NCBI GenBank assembly: GCA_946613705.1
Contig: CAMOFU010000062.1
Coordinates: 1-11,417 of the forward strand
Direction of reading: 5' to 3'
From: an uncultured Clostridia bacterium
GTDB taxonomy: Bacteria; Bacillota; Clostridia; Oscillospirales; Ruminococcaceae
DNA length: 11,417 bases
The notes under the pieces were generated by a model. That model was not told the origin of the DNA. It did not search any database and saw only the letters and a program-made list of their open reading frames with translations. The position numbers were made by a program, and so were the translations under genes. Shown here piece by piece: positions 1 through 7,081 of this stretch. Numbering within the stretch: the first letter of the stretch is position 1; the number at the start of each line of letters is the position of its first letter.

Positions 1-4
1 TAGG

Positions 5-56
5 CGGCATTGCGCGCGGCCGCTGCCGCCGGCATTGCGCGCGGCCGCTGCCGCCG
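5..56. repeat. 25-bp GC-rich tandem repeat, about two copies
   Basis: The unit starting GGCATTGCGCGCGGCCGC occurs at 6 and again at 31, a period of exactly 25 bp, and the match holds from 5 to 56. Each copy carries the 8-bp palindrome GCGGCCGC (16-23 and 41-48). The tract is almost pure G+C apart from the ATT in each unit, unlike the AT-rich promoter just after it. A period not divisible by three argues against protein-coding repeats. It touches the window edge, so more copies may lie upstream. Confidence 0.85.
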
Positions 57-84
57 CCGCTGTGACCTTTCATCAGATTTTCAT

Positions 85-113
85 TTGACATATGTGGTGG
101 GGTGTGGTATAAT
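85..113 (+). promoter_or_regulatory. Sigma-A promoter of the repeat-protein gene
   Basis: A perfect -35 TTGACA (85-90) and perfect -10 TATAAT (108-113) are separated by 17 bp. Transcription should start near 120, giving a leader of about 45 nt before the start codon at 166. Confidence 0.9.
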
Positions 114-151
114 AAATACAGTATCCGTGTAGTTGACTATCCCTCGGTTTT

Positions 152-157
152 AAGGAG
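152..157 (+). promoter_or_regulatory. Ribosome binding site fixing the start at 166
   Basis: AAGGAG lies 8 nt before the ATG at 166. It overlaps the in-frame GTG at 157, so that GTG cannot be the start; the ATG is chosen. Confidence 0.85.
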
Positions 158-165
158 TGTGCCGC

Positions 166-2460
166 ATGAGCGTTGACCATAAAAAGATAAGATCGGCATC
201 GGCAAGACGGTTCCACAGAAGAACTGTCGTTTCTGCTGCGCTGAGTGCTGCCGTGATGACTGCTGCCGCAGGAGCGGGTGCAGCGGGATATCTTTACTTC
301 GATGCATTCTATTCCGCAGGCTGGCACACGCATAATGAGGGTACCTACTACATCATTCCCTCGACAGGTGACCGCGCCACGGGTATGCAGATGATAAGCA
401 ACACGCTCTACCTGTTTGACGACAACGGCATACTGCTCAACGGCTGGCAGGAGTTCGAGGGCGAGACCTATTACCTCGACAGCTCGGGCGTTGTTCAGCG
501 CGGAAGGATAACGATAGACGACGAGGAATACTATTTTGCCGATGACTCGGGCATATTCCGCACGGGGCTGCGCGATTTCAACGGCGCGGAGTATTTCTTT
601 GACGACCACGGCTTCCCCGGGAGCGGCCTTTCGGAGAAGGACGGCAAGAGCTACTACTACGACCCCAACGGCCTGATGATAACGGGCTGGGCAAAGATAC
701 ACGACATACAGTATTACTTCAAGTCAGACGGCTCGATGGCAACCGGCTTTCTCGAGATCGACGGCGTGACCTACTGCTTTGCGCAGGACGGCCATATGCT
801 CACGGGCGAGCAGCATATCGACGGAAAGATCTACCTTTTCAGCGATGAGGGTGCGCTTTACAAGGGCTGGCAGGAGATCGACGGTCATTACCGCTATGCC
901 GATGAGGAAACGGGCATATTTGCCACAGGCTTCACCGAGCTGAACGGCAAGACCTATTACTTTGATACGGATATGAACATGGTAACAGGCTGGCAGAAGA
1001 TCGGTGATGAACGTTATCATTTCTCCGATGACGGTGTCATGGACAAGGGCTGGTTCCTTGAAGCAGGCGTAAAATACTATTTCAGCGACAGCGGCGCAGC
1101 ATTTACGGGGCTGCACACCATTGACGATATAGGCTATTATTTCGATGAGAAGGGTCGGCTGCTCACGGGCTGGTATACCGACAGCGGCACGGGCAAGAGC
1201 TATTACCTCGGGTTCGACGGCGTTGCACAGACAGGCTTCTACGAGGAGGGGGACGATGTTTACTTCTTTGATCCCTCGGATTATGCCTCGCACAAGGGCT
1301 GGCTGAACGTTTACGATGTCCCCGCCGATATCGCAAAAAAGACGAAGGCTCTCGGTGCAGATCTGAAGCTTCTGAACAAATACAACAAAGCAGTTGCCGC
1401 CGAAAAGAATATCAGCGAGCTGTTCACGGAAGAGGAGCTGCATCATCTTGACGAGCTGCTGCCGCTTTATACCGAGCCCGAGCCCGAGCTCAACGAGGAC
1501 GGCACTCCCAAACCTGTTATCGACAGCTATGAGATACAGTGCAAAAAGGTCTACGATGCACTCGGCAAGAACCGCAATGACCAGCAGTATTTTGACAATT
1601 CGGGACACATGGTGCGGGGCTTTAAAAAGATAAGCGGATACACCTTCTATTTTGATGAGCAGACAGGCATCAAGGCTACAGGCTGGAAGGAGATCGAGGG
1701 CAAGAGATACTACTTCGGATTTCTCGGTGCTGCTGCCACGGGAGAGGCAACGATCGACGGCACGAGATACATCTTTGACAGCAGCGGCGCACTGACCGAC
1801 GGACTGATGAAGACCGCAGACGGCATACGCTGGCGGCTGACCTCGCCGCAGCCCAATGAGGACGGCAGCGTGAACGAGGACGACCCCGAGGCATTCTGGC
1901 TGAAAAGCTCCTTCATGACAAGTGAGGACGGCGATGTTTATTATTTCGACGAGAACGGCTATGCAGTCACCGAGGCAAAGGAGATAGACGAGAAGTTCTA
2001 TATCTTCGGCACGAACGGCAAGCTGAAAAAGGGTGTTGCGCGGCACGAGGGCTATTACTACTATATCACCGAATCGGGCGCAGAGAAGAACAAGTGGGTG
2101 AACGACGAGGAAAACACCTACTATTTCGGTGAGGACGGCAAGGCATACACAGGCTGGAAAAACATCGAGGGAGTGGATTTCTACTTCAACGACAAGGGCG
2201 AGATGCAGGAGGACTGGCTCAGGCTCGACGGCAAGACCTACTACCTTCTGAACGGCGCATTGGTGAGAGGGCTGCTCAATGTTGACGGCGAGCTGTATCT
2301 GTTCAGCGAGGACGGCTCACTCAGAAGCGGCTGGGTGATATGGGACAACACGCTTTACTACTGCCGAGAGGAAGGCAGACCGCTTACCGACACCAGTGAG
2401 AAGATCGACGGCAGGACATATCAGTTCTCGGCCTACGGTGCCGCCTACGAGATAGGATAA
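166..2460 (+). CDS. Exported cell-wall/glucan-binding repeat protein, no catalytic domain
   Basis: This 764-residue protein has a basic N-terminus (residues 5-20, many K/R) and a hydrophobic Ala-rich segment (about 21-45) that can act as signal peptide or membrane anchor. The rest is about 27-29 tandem units of ~20 residues of the form G-W-x-x-I-D-G-x-x-Y-Y-F-x-x-D-G-x-x-x-T-G. This is the signature of the cell-wall-binding (choline-binding-type) and glucan-binding repeats of Firmicutes surface proteins. Known families use the aromatic residues to bind choline or glucan chains; the ligand here is unknown. No hydrolase, peptidase or transferase domain is visible. One repeat is split by a ~90-residue helical, charged insert (about 381-473), and another is expanded at about 548-596. 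It is monocistronic, with its own promoter (85-113) and terminator (2508-2541). A surface role in adhesion, wall organisation or glucan binding is inferred. The repeat family is secure; the function is not. Confidence 0.85.
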   Translation: MSVDHKKIRSASARRFHRRTVVSAALSAAVMTAAAGAGAAGYLYFDAFYSAGWHTHNEGTYYIIPSTGDRATGMQMISNTLYLFDDNGILLNGWQEFEGETYYLDSSGVVQRGRITIDDEEYYFADDSGIFRTGLRDFNGAEYFFDDHGFPGSGLSEKDGKSYYYDPNGLMITGWAKIHDIQYYFKSDGSMATGFLEIDGVTYCFAQDGHMLTGEQHIDGKIYLFSDEGALYKGWQEIDGHYRYADEETGIFATGFTELNGKTYYFDTDMNMVTGWQKIGDERYHFSDDGVMDKGWFLEAGVKYYFSDSGAAFTGLHTIDDIGYYFDEKGRLLTGWYTDSGTGKSYYLGFDGVAQTGFYEEGDDVYFFDPSDYASHKGWLNVYDVPADIAKKTKALGADLKLLNKYNKAVAAEKNISELFTEEELHHLDELLPLYTEPEPELNEDGTPKPVIDSYEIQCKKVYDALGKNRNDQQYFDNSGHMVRGFKKISGYTFYFDEQTGIKATGWKEIEGKRYYFGFLGAAATGEATIDGTRYIFDSSGALTDGLMKTADGIRWRLTSPQPNEDGSVNEDDPEAFWLKSSFMTSEDGDVYYFDENGYAVTEAKEIDEKFYIFGTNGKLKKGVARHEGYYYYITESGAEKNKWVNDEENTYYFGEDGKAYTGWKNIEGVDFYFNDKGEMQEDWLRLDGKTYYLLNGALVRGLLNVDGELYLFSEDGSLRSGWVIWDNTLYYCREEGRPLTDTSEKIDGRTYQFSAYGAAYEIG

Positions 2461-2481
2461 CACCGCTCTGACGGCTCACGG

Positions 2482-2516
2482 ATACAAAATACAAGATACA
2501 AGACACAAAAAACAAG
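2482..2516. repeat. Heptanucleotide tandem repeat, five units
   Basis: Five consecutive 7-mers are ATACAAA, ATACAAG, ATACAAG, ACACAAA and AAACAAG. The last runs straight into the left arm of the following terminator. It lies outside any gene, between two convergent genes. Confidence 0.75.
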
Positions 2517-2541
2517 GTACCGTTTCCGATACCTTGTTTTT
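2508..2541. terminator. Bidirectional intrinsic terminator
   Basis: The left arm AAAACAAGGTA (2509-2519) pairs perfectly with TACCTTGTTTT (2530-2540), and A2508-T2541 extends it. Two more C-G/G-C pairs form inside around a TTTC loop. T-runs follow on both strands, so it should serve the repeat-protein gene on + and the lipoprotein gene on -. Confidence 0.85.
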
Positions 2542-2566
2542 ATTTATTCGATCTTGTAAACGCTGC

Positions 2567-4042
2567 TTACTTCTTGGACTCCTCAAACTCCTTGATCTGC
2601 TGATTGAGAGTTTTCAGCTCGGAGTCAACAGTCGTCGAATACTGCTCACGCACCTTGCTCCAGGTAGGCTGATTGCCCTCCTCGTCCTGAGTGGAGGGAC
2701 CGTTGTAGAGGTAGTCAACAAGGCACTGGTTGCCGTCGAACTGGTTCCTGTCGCCCAGAGCATAGGATACGCCGTATGCATAATCGAATGCCATCAGATA
2801 ATCGTCGCTGACAACGTCCTGCTTGACCTGATACATCTCCTCTGTCCAGAGCGGGTTGTTCTCCATGAACTTGGCCTTGTTTGTCTCTTCATACTGCGGG
2901 TCGGTATTGGCGATCTTGCAGCAGTCGAACCATGCCTTAACAGCATCGGCCTTCTTCGAGCCCTGTACCCACATGAACGCGCTCATATCCGAGGTCGTGA
3001 TCTTCTGCGGGTTATCGGTATACTGCGGCATCGGAACAAGACCCCAGTCGTCCTCCTCCTTCGGGCCCGCGGTGCCTGTATAAGCCCACTCGCCCATTCC
3101 GTAGAACAGTGCGCCCTGATTGAAGCACTCATCTGCGCCGCCTATCCAGCCGCCGAGGATAAGGTTTTCCTTCATCAGATCGTAAAGAAGCGTCTGTGCC
3201 TTCTCTATATCGGTATCGAGCAGGTTGTTCTCGAACGTATTGTCCTCGGGATTGTATTTTACAAGCGTCTTGCCCGTCTGCTGAACGATATGCGGACGGA
3301 AGAAGCCGTTGATGCCGTAACGCTCGGTATCTGCGGGCGCATTGCTGACATAGTCCGACATGATCTTGTGCCAGTTATCCCAGTTCCACTCGCCGTTCAT
3401 ATACAGCTCATACGGATCGTCAAGGCTGTTAGCTTCGATCTCGGCCTTGTTATAGAGCATCATAGAGGAAGCCACATATCCGAGCGGAGCAACATAGTGC
3501 TCGCCGCCGAGCATGAACTGGTCGGCAGTTTCCTTTGACGAGCTCCAGAGATCGGTGCTGAAATCAACGATGCTGTCTATCGGCTGATACATACCCTTAA
3601 CTACGCCCGAAGGGAATGCGAGCCACTCGTACTTGAAGATATCGGGAACATCAGCCTGAGAAGCGATCGCAGCCGCAAGCTTGTCAAATCTGTCCTGATT
3701 CGAGGTGCGGTCGAACTTGATGCTGCCGCCCTTCTGCTCGAACAGTGTGAGCGCGGTGCTCTTCTCGGGGTTGGCTCTGGTAGGATTGAGGTCGTTCTCA
3801 CCGAGATATGTGATAACGCTCTCCTCACCCGCGGGAAGGTTCTCGACCTCACTGGTCTCCTCTACCTCGACATTGTTCTTCTCCTCAAAGCTCTCGTCAG
3901 CGGAAGATGCCTCTGCAACGGATTCGGTATCGGCAGAGGCGGAATCACTGCCGCCGGTGCTGCTGTCCGACGAGCCGCAGGAAGCAGCGCCGAGGGAAAG
4001 ACATACTGCCATGACCGATGCAAGCAAACGCTTATATTTCAT
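2567..4042 (-). CDS. Extracellular solute-binding lipoprotein (ABC sugar uptake type)
   Basis: A 491-residue protein with a basic, hydrophobic signal peptide ending in LGAASC. Cys22 is the expected lipidation site, so the mature protein is anchored outside the membrane. A Ser/Glu-rich linker of about 50 residues follows, then a domain resembling family 1 solute-binding proteins (SBP_bac_1) that feed carbohydrate ABC importers. Supporting features are the GGxIKFDR segment, the ADVPDIF segment, the run of Trp/Tyr typical of sugar-binding clefts (WNWDNW near 219-224) and the GxGEWAYTGTAG region. The start is supported by GGAGG (4051-4055) 8 nt upstream. No permease or ATPase gene adjoins it, so its transporter must be encoded elsewhere or it acts as an orphan receptor. 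The sugar specificity cannot be read from the sequence. Confidence 0.9.
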   Translation of the reverse strand: MKYKRLLASVMAVCLSLGAASCGSSDSSTGGSDSASADTESVAEASSADESFEEKNNVEVEETSEVENLPAGEESVITYLGENDLNPTRANPEKSTALTLFEQKGGSIKFDRTSNQDRFDKLAAAIASQADVPDIFKYEWLAFPSGVVKGMYQPIDSIVDFSTDLWSSSKETADQFMLGGEHYVAPLGYVASSMMLYNKAEIEANSLDDPYELYMNGEWNWDNWHKIMSDYVSNAPADTERYGINGFFRPHIVQQTGKTLVKYNPEDNTFENNLLDTDIEKAQTLLYDLMKENLILGGWIGGADECFNQGALFYGMGEWAYTGTAGPKEEDDWGLVPMPQYTDNPQKITTSDMSAFMWVQGSKKADAVKAWFDCCKIANTDPQYEETNKAKFMENNPLWTEEMYQVKQDVVSDDYLMAFDYAYGVSYALGDRNQFDGNQCLVDYLYNGPSTQDEEGNQPTWSKVREQYSTTVDSELKTLNQQIKEFEESKK

Positions 4043-4076
4043 AAATGTGACCTCCTATATAAAAATTTACACTTAA

Positions 4077-4105
4077 AGTATAGCAGACATTGACATAAAA
4101 GTCAA
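4077..4105 (-). promoter_or_regulatory. Sigma-A promoter of the solute-binding protein gene
   Basis: On the minus strand, TTGACT (4105-4100) and TATACT (4082-4077) are spaced by 17 bp. Transcription should begin near 4070, leaving a short leader of about 28 nt. Confidence 0.85.
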
Positions 4106-4106
4106 T
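4089..4106. promoter_or_regulatory. Inverted repeat over the -35 region, possible operator
   Basis: ATTGAC (4089-4094) and GTCAAT (4101-4106) form a perfect inverted repeat with a 6-nt centre. It covers the -35 box and part of the promoter spacer of the lipoprotein gene. A dimeric repressor could bind here, but part of the symmetry arises because one arm is the -35 box itself. Confidence 0.4.
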
Positions 4107-4326
4107 TCGTAGTTTCAACAATTACTTTCAGATTTTTTATAAACATTACACAAACGGAAAGAGCCGTATATGAAGATCGCCGTATATCTTAATTTTCTCC
4201 GATTAATATATTTTTATATGATAAAATCGTAAGTTTCATATTTTTGCATATCCCTTCTGCTCAAGGAGCCTCCCCTTCCAATGAGAACGGGATAATAAGT
4301 GTGATATAAAAAGTTACCGAAAACTA
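4107..4326. other. Intergenic region between divergent promoters
   Basis: This AT-rich stretch lies between the promoters of the lipoprotein and the AI-2E-family gene. The only structure I see is a 9-bp direct repeat GCCGTATAT (4163-4171 and 4179-4187, 16 bp apart). No riboswitch fold, RNA gene or convincing small gene was recognised. Confidence 0.5.
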
Positions 4327-4355
4327 TTGCAAAATCGAACGGTTTAGTGTATAAT
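4327..4355 (+). promoter_or_regulatory. Promoter of the AI-2E-family gene
   Basis: TTGCAA (4327-4332) and TATAAT (4350-4355) are spaced by 17 bp. The -35 departs from consensus at two positions, while the -10 is perfect. Confidence 0.8.
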
Positions 4356-4401
4356 AGATAATAACAATAGTTATATATATTAAAAAATGTGAGATGATCC
4401 A

Positions 4402-5730
4402 ATGAAGCTGTACACAAACAAAAAATACAATACCGTTGCGCTGTATGCGATAATCGTCATCGCCGTGAACGTGGTCATCGTTACTGCGATATTCAAGTTC
4501 AACGCGATACTGAACATTCTGGGCAAGCTGGTAGACGTTATGATGCCTATTATATGGGGGCTCGGGCTCGCGTTCCTGATAAACCCGATGATGGTAGCGA
4601 CCGAGCGGCTGTATCAGAAGCTGTTCAAGGTCGTCAAGCGTCCCAAGCTGATGCGTGCTGTCTCGGTGGCGATCTCATGCACGGTCTTTCTGGGTATCAT
4701 AGTCGGGATAATCTCGATCGTTGTGCCCGAATTCGTAAACAACTTCAACAATATAGTCGAGAATTTCTCAAAGCTGGTCGAGAACGCCGAAAAATGGCTG
4801 ACCAGGATCTTCCGCAATTATCCCAAGATACAGAAATTCTTCAACGACCAGATCACCAACTTCGGCTCCGACCTCAACAGATTGCAGCCGATGCTCGAGA
4901 ACATCGCAAACGGTGCTGCCGACTTTTTCAGCGTGCTGTATAACTTTGTGCTGGGCTTCCTCGTGTCGATCTATCTGCTGCTCGGCAAGGAGACACACAT
5001 CGCACAGGCAAAGAAGCTGCTGTTCGCCAAGTTCAGCAAGGGCACGGCAGACAGGATACTTCGCTTCGGCAATGATGCGAACCTTGTATTCTCGGGCTTT
5101 ATCATCGGCAAGATAATCGACTCGCTGATAATCGGCATCATCTGCTTTGTCGGGCTCACGATAATCGGTATGCCCTATAATGTGCTTATCGCAGTTATCG
5201 TGGGTGTCACGAACGTTATCCCGTTCTTCGGCCCGCTGATCGGTGCTATCCCCTCGGCGCTGCTGATCTTCCTTGAAGACCCCAAAATGGTCATCTGGCT
5301 GCTGCTGTTCATTCTGCTGCTTCAGCAGTTCGACGGCAACGTTCTCGGCCCGAAGATACTCGGCGGCTCGACAGGTCTGCCTGCTATCTGGGTAATGATC
5401 GCGCTGTTCATCGGCGGCGGGCTTTTCGGATTTATCGGAATGCTGCTCGGCGTACCGACCTTTGCGCTGATCTATAAGCTCACCCGCGAGCACGTCAACG
5501 AAAAGCTCAAAAAGAAAAAGATGCCGACAGATACGCAGTATTATATCGACAATGCCGCCAAGCTTACCGAGCCGCGTGCAAGGCGGACACCGCTCACACC
5601 CGAGGAGCTCGACAACATCATCATCCCCTCCTGCGACGAGGTGAACGAGGCTGCCGATGACGAGCCCGAAGCCGCCCCCTATGACGACTCGGAGTACGGG
5701 GACAATTACGATGACGAAGATGAGGAATGA
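4402..5730 (+). CDS. AI-2E/PerM-family membrane transporter
   Basis: A 442-residue polytopic membrane protein of the AI-2E transporter family (PF01594; YtvI/PerM/TqsA relatives). Hydrophobic segments lie at about 12-32, 45-65, 88-108, 174-194, 232-255, 259-290, 296-309 and 325-357. A soluble amphipathic region lies between the third and fourth (110-170). Family hallmarks are the IPFFGPLIGAIPS stretch (273-285), QQFDGNVLGPKI (308-319) and the GGGLFGFIGMLLGVP stretch (338-352). Members export or exchange small solutes; AI-2 export is shown only for some, and others are Na+/H+ or osmotic-stress transporters, so the substrate is open. The cytoplasmic tail ends in an unusual acidic run (411-442, mostly D/E with Tyr). 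The start has a weak Shine-Dalgarno, GAGATGAT (4391-4398), only 3 nt away, suggesting modest translation. It has its own promoter and terminator. Confidence 0.92.
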   Translation: MKLYTNKKYNTVALYAIIVIAVNVVIVTAIFKFNAILNILGKLVDVMMPIIWGLGLAFLINPMMVATERLYQKLFKVVKRPKLMRAVSVAISCTVFLGIIVGIISIVVPEFVNNFNNIVENFSKLVENAEKWLTRIFRNYPKIQKFFNDQITNFGSDLNRLQPMLENIANGAADFFSVLYNFVLGFLVSIYLLLGKETHIAQAKKLLFAKFSKGTADRILRFGNDANLVFSGFIIGKIIDSLIIGIICFVGLTIIGMPYNVLIAVIVGVTNVIPFFGPLIGAIPSALLIFLEDPKMVIWLLLFILLLQQFDGNVLGPKILGGSTGLPAIWVMIALFIGGGLFGFIGMLLGVPTFALIYKLTREHVNEKLKKKKMPTDTQYYIDNAAKLTEPRARRTPLTPEELDNIIIPSCDEVNEAADDEPEAAPYDDSEYGDNYDDEDEE

Positions 5731-5751
5731 CGGAACTATATACAAGATGAC

Positions 5752-5787
5752 AAAACAAGGTATCGCTTCGGCGGTACCTTGTTTTTT
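5752..5787. terminator. Intrinsic terminator with UUCG tetraloop
   Basis: AAAACAAGGTA (5752-5762) pairs with TACCTTGTTTT (5775-5785). The stem continues through TCGC/GCGG to a UUCG loop (5767-5770), and six T follow on +. The outer stem is the same 11-mer pair as in the terminator at 2508-2541. It ends the AI-2E-family gene and probably also trpS from the other side, though the minus-strand T-run is shorter. Confidence 0.9.
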
Positions 5788-5799
5788 AACATCACATAT

Positions 5800-6879
5800 T
5801 TACTTTACAAACTTATCGATGAAGCTGTCATCGGTGAAATAATTGATGCCGATAGCGTTCCTGATCTCGGAAACTGTCTTGTTGGAGACCTCGATAGCCT
5901 CCTCTGTACCCTTTTTCAGCACTTCGAGCAGATAGCTCTTGTCCTTTTCGTACTGCTCACGGCGCTCTCTTATCGGGCGGAGGAATTCCTGCATGATATT
6001 GTTGAGCAGCTTCTTGCATTTCATATCACCGAGACCGCCGCGCTCATAGTGCTCCTTCATCTCGGCAAGATCCTTGTATTCGGGCATAAACCTTGCAAAA
6101 TCCTCCTCCGTGCTGAACGCATCAAGGTAGATGAACACGGGGTTGTTCTCGGTATGCCCGGGGTCAGATACATTGATATGCAGCGGGTCGGTAAACATCG
6201 ACATGACCTTCTGCTTGATGTCCTTCTCGCTGTCCTTGAGGTAGATGCAGTTGCCGAGGGATTTGCTCATCTTGGTGTTGCCGTCGGTGCCGACGAGCCT
6301 GTTGCAGTTCTCGTTGTCGGGCAGCACTGCCTCGGGCTCAACGAGGATATCGCACTTATAGATGCGGTTAAATGCCGAAACGATCTCTCTTGCCTGTTCG
6401 AGCATGGGCAGCTGATCCTCACCGACAGGGACGTATTTAGCCTTGAATGCAGTGATATCCGCAGCCTGACTGATAGGATAGGTCATAAAGCCGACGGGAA
6501 GATTGCGCTCGAAGTTGCGCATCTTGATCTCGTTCTTGATAGTGGGATTGCGCTCAAGGCGGGACATGGTCACGAGATTGGAATAATACATCGGCAGCTC
6601 ATACAGCGCGGGGATATGCGACTGAACAAAAAACGTCGTCTTTTCGGGCTCCAGTCCCACCGCAAGGTAATCGAGCATTACTTCGAGGATATTGTTGCGT
6701 ATCTTCTCGGGATTCTCGGCATTATCGGTAAGCGCCTGAAGATCGGCGATCATAACGAACTGCTTATACTCTCCCGTATTTTGCAGCTGAACTCTTTTTT
6801 TCAGCGACCCGACATAGTGACCGAGATGCAGCGCACCCGTAGGACGGTCGCCCGTAAGTATTATCTTCTTATTCTCCAT
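5800..6879 (-). CDS. trpS: Tryptophanyl-tRNA synthetase
   Basis: A 359-residue class I aminoacyl-tRNA synthetase that charges tRNA-Trp with tryptophan using ATP, in the cytoplasm. The HIGH-type signature HLGH is at residues 18-21 within TGDRPTGALHLGHYVGSL, and KMSKS is at 203-207. The SQAADITAFKA stretch (137-147) and PVGEDQ (151-156) match the conserved Trp/adenylate-binding region of bacterial TrpRS. Length is slightly above the ~330 of many TrpRS, as in a Firmicutes subgroup. The start is supported by AAAGGAG (6894-6888) 8 nt upstream. The predicted leader is only ~30 nt, so no T-box or trp attenuator fits. It is transcribed alone, convergent with the AI-2E-family gene. Confidence 0.97.
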   Translation of the reverse strand: MENKKIILTGDRPTGALHLGHYVGSLKKRVQLQNTGEYKQFVMIADLQALTDNAENPEKIRNNILEVMLDYLAVGLEPEKTTFFVQSHIPALYELPMYYSNLVTMSRLERNPTIKNEIKMRNFERNLPVGFMTYPISQAADITAFKAKYVPVGEDQLPMLEQAREIVSAFNRIYKCDILVEPEAVLPDNENCNRLVGTDGNTKMSKSLGNCIYLKDSEKDIKQKVMSMFTDPLHINVSDPGHTENNPVFIYLDAFSTEEDFARFMPEYKDLAEMKEHYERGGLGDMKCKKLLNNIMQEFLRPIRERREQYEKDKSYLLEVLKKGTEEAIEVSNKTVSEIRNAIGINYFTDDSFIDKFVK

Positions 6880-6917
6880 ATTATAAGCTCCTTTTCGGAA
6901 AAATAGTCAACATAACA

Positions 6918-6946
6918 ATTATATCCTAATTTACAGAGTTTGTCAA
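6918..6946 (-). promoter_or_regulatory. Sigma-A promoter of trpS
   Basis: On the minus strand, a perfect TTGACA (6946-6941) and perfect TATAAT (6923-6918) are spaced by 17 bp. Transcription should start near 6911, about 32 nt before the ATG. Confidence 0.9.
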
Positions 6947-7003
6947 GAATAATGAGCAAATTGACCCGACACATATGAGCAGATCGATCCTGACACAGCC
7001 ATA

Positions 7004-7033
7004 TTGACTTTGCCTGCGGTTATATGCTATAAT
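7004..7033 (+). promoter_or_regulatory. Promoter of the three-helix membrane protein gene
   Basis: TTGACT (7004-7009) and TATAAT (7028-7033) are spaced by 18 bp. A TGC just before the -10 gives an extended -10 element. Confidence 0.85.
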
Positions 7034-7081
7034 AAATCAAAGTAAAACCGACACAGACAGCATTTTTAGGAGAACAATAAG

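Noticed and set aside
724..2046. Long minus-strand open frame opposite the repeat protein
   Set aside because: It is a shadow caused by biased codons of the repeat gene, with no ribosome site or protein-like domain pattern.
2534..3538. Long plus-strand open frame opposite the lipoprotein gene
   Set aside because: It overlaps the terminator and the clearly real lipoprotein gene, and its product looks like an antisense translation.
4163..4187. Direct repeat GCCGTATAT twice in the 4.1-4.3 kb gap
   Set aside because: Two 9-bp copies in AT-rich DNA could be chance, and they are not placed at a promoter in a telling way.
4214..4264. Small minus-strand frame (TTG start, 16 codons) behind a GGGGAGG
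   Set aside because: The spacing of GGGGAGG to the TTG is only 4 nt, the internal ATG has no usable ribosome site, and no promoter was evident.
5779..6906. Plus-strand open frame opposite trpS
   Set aside because: trpS is unmistakable on the other strand; this frame has no promoter or ribosome site.
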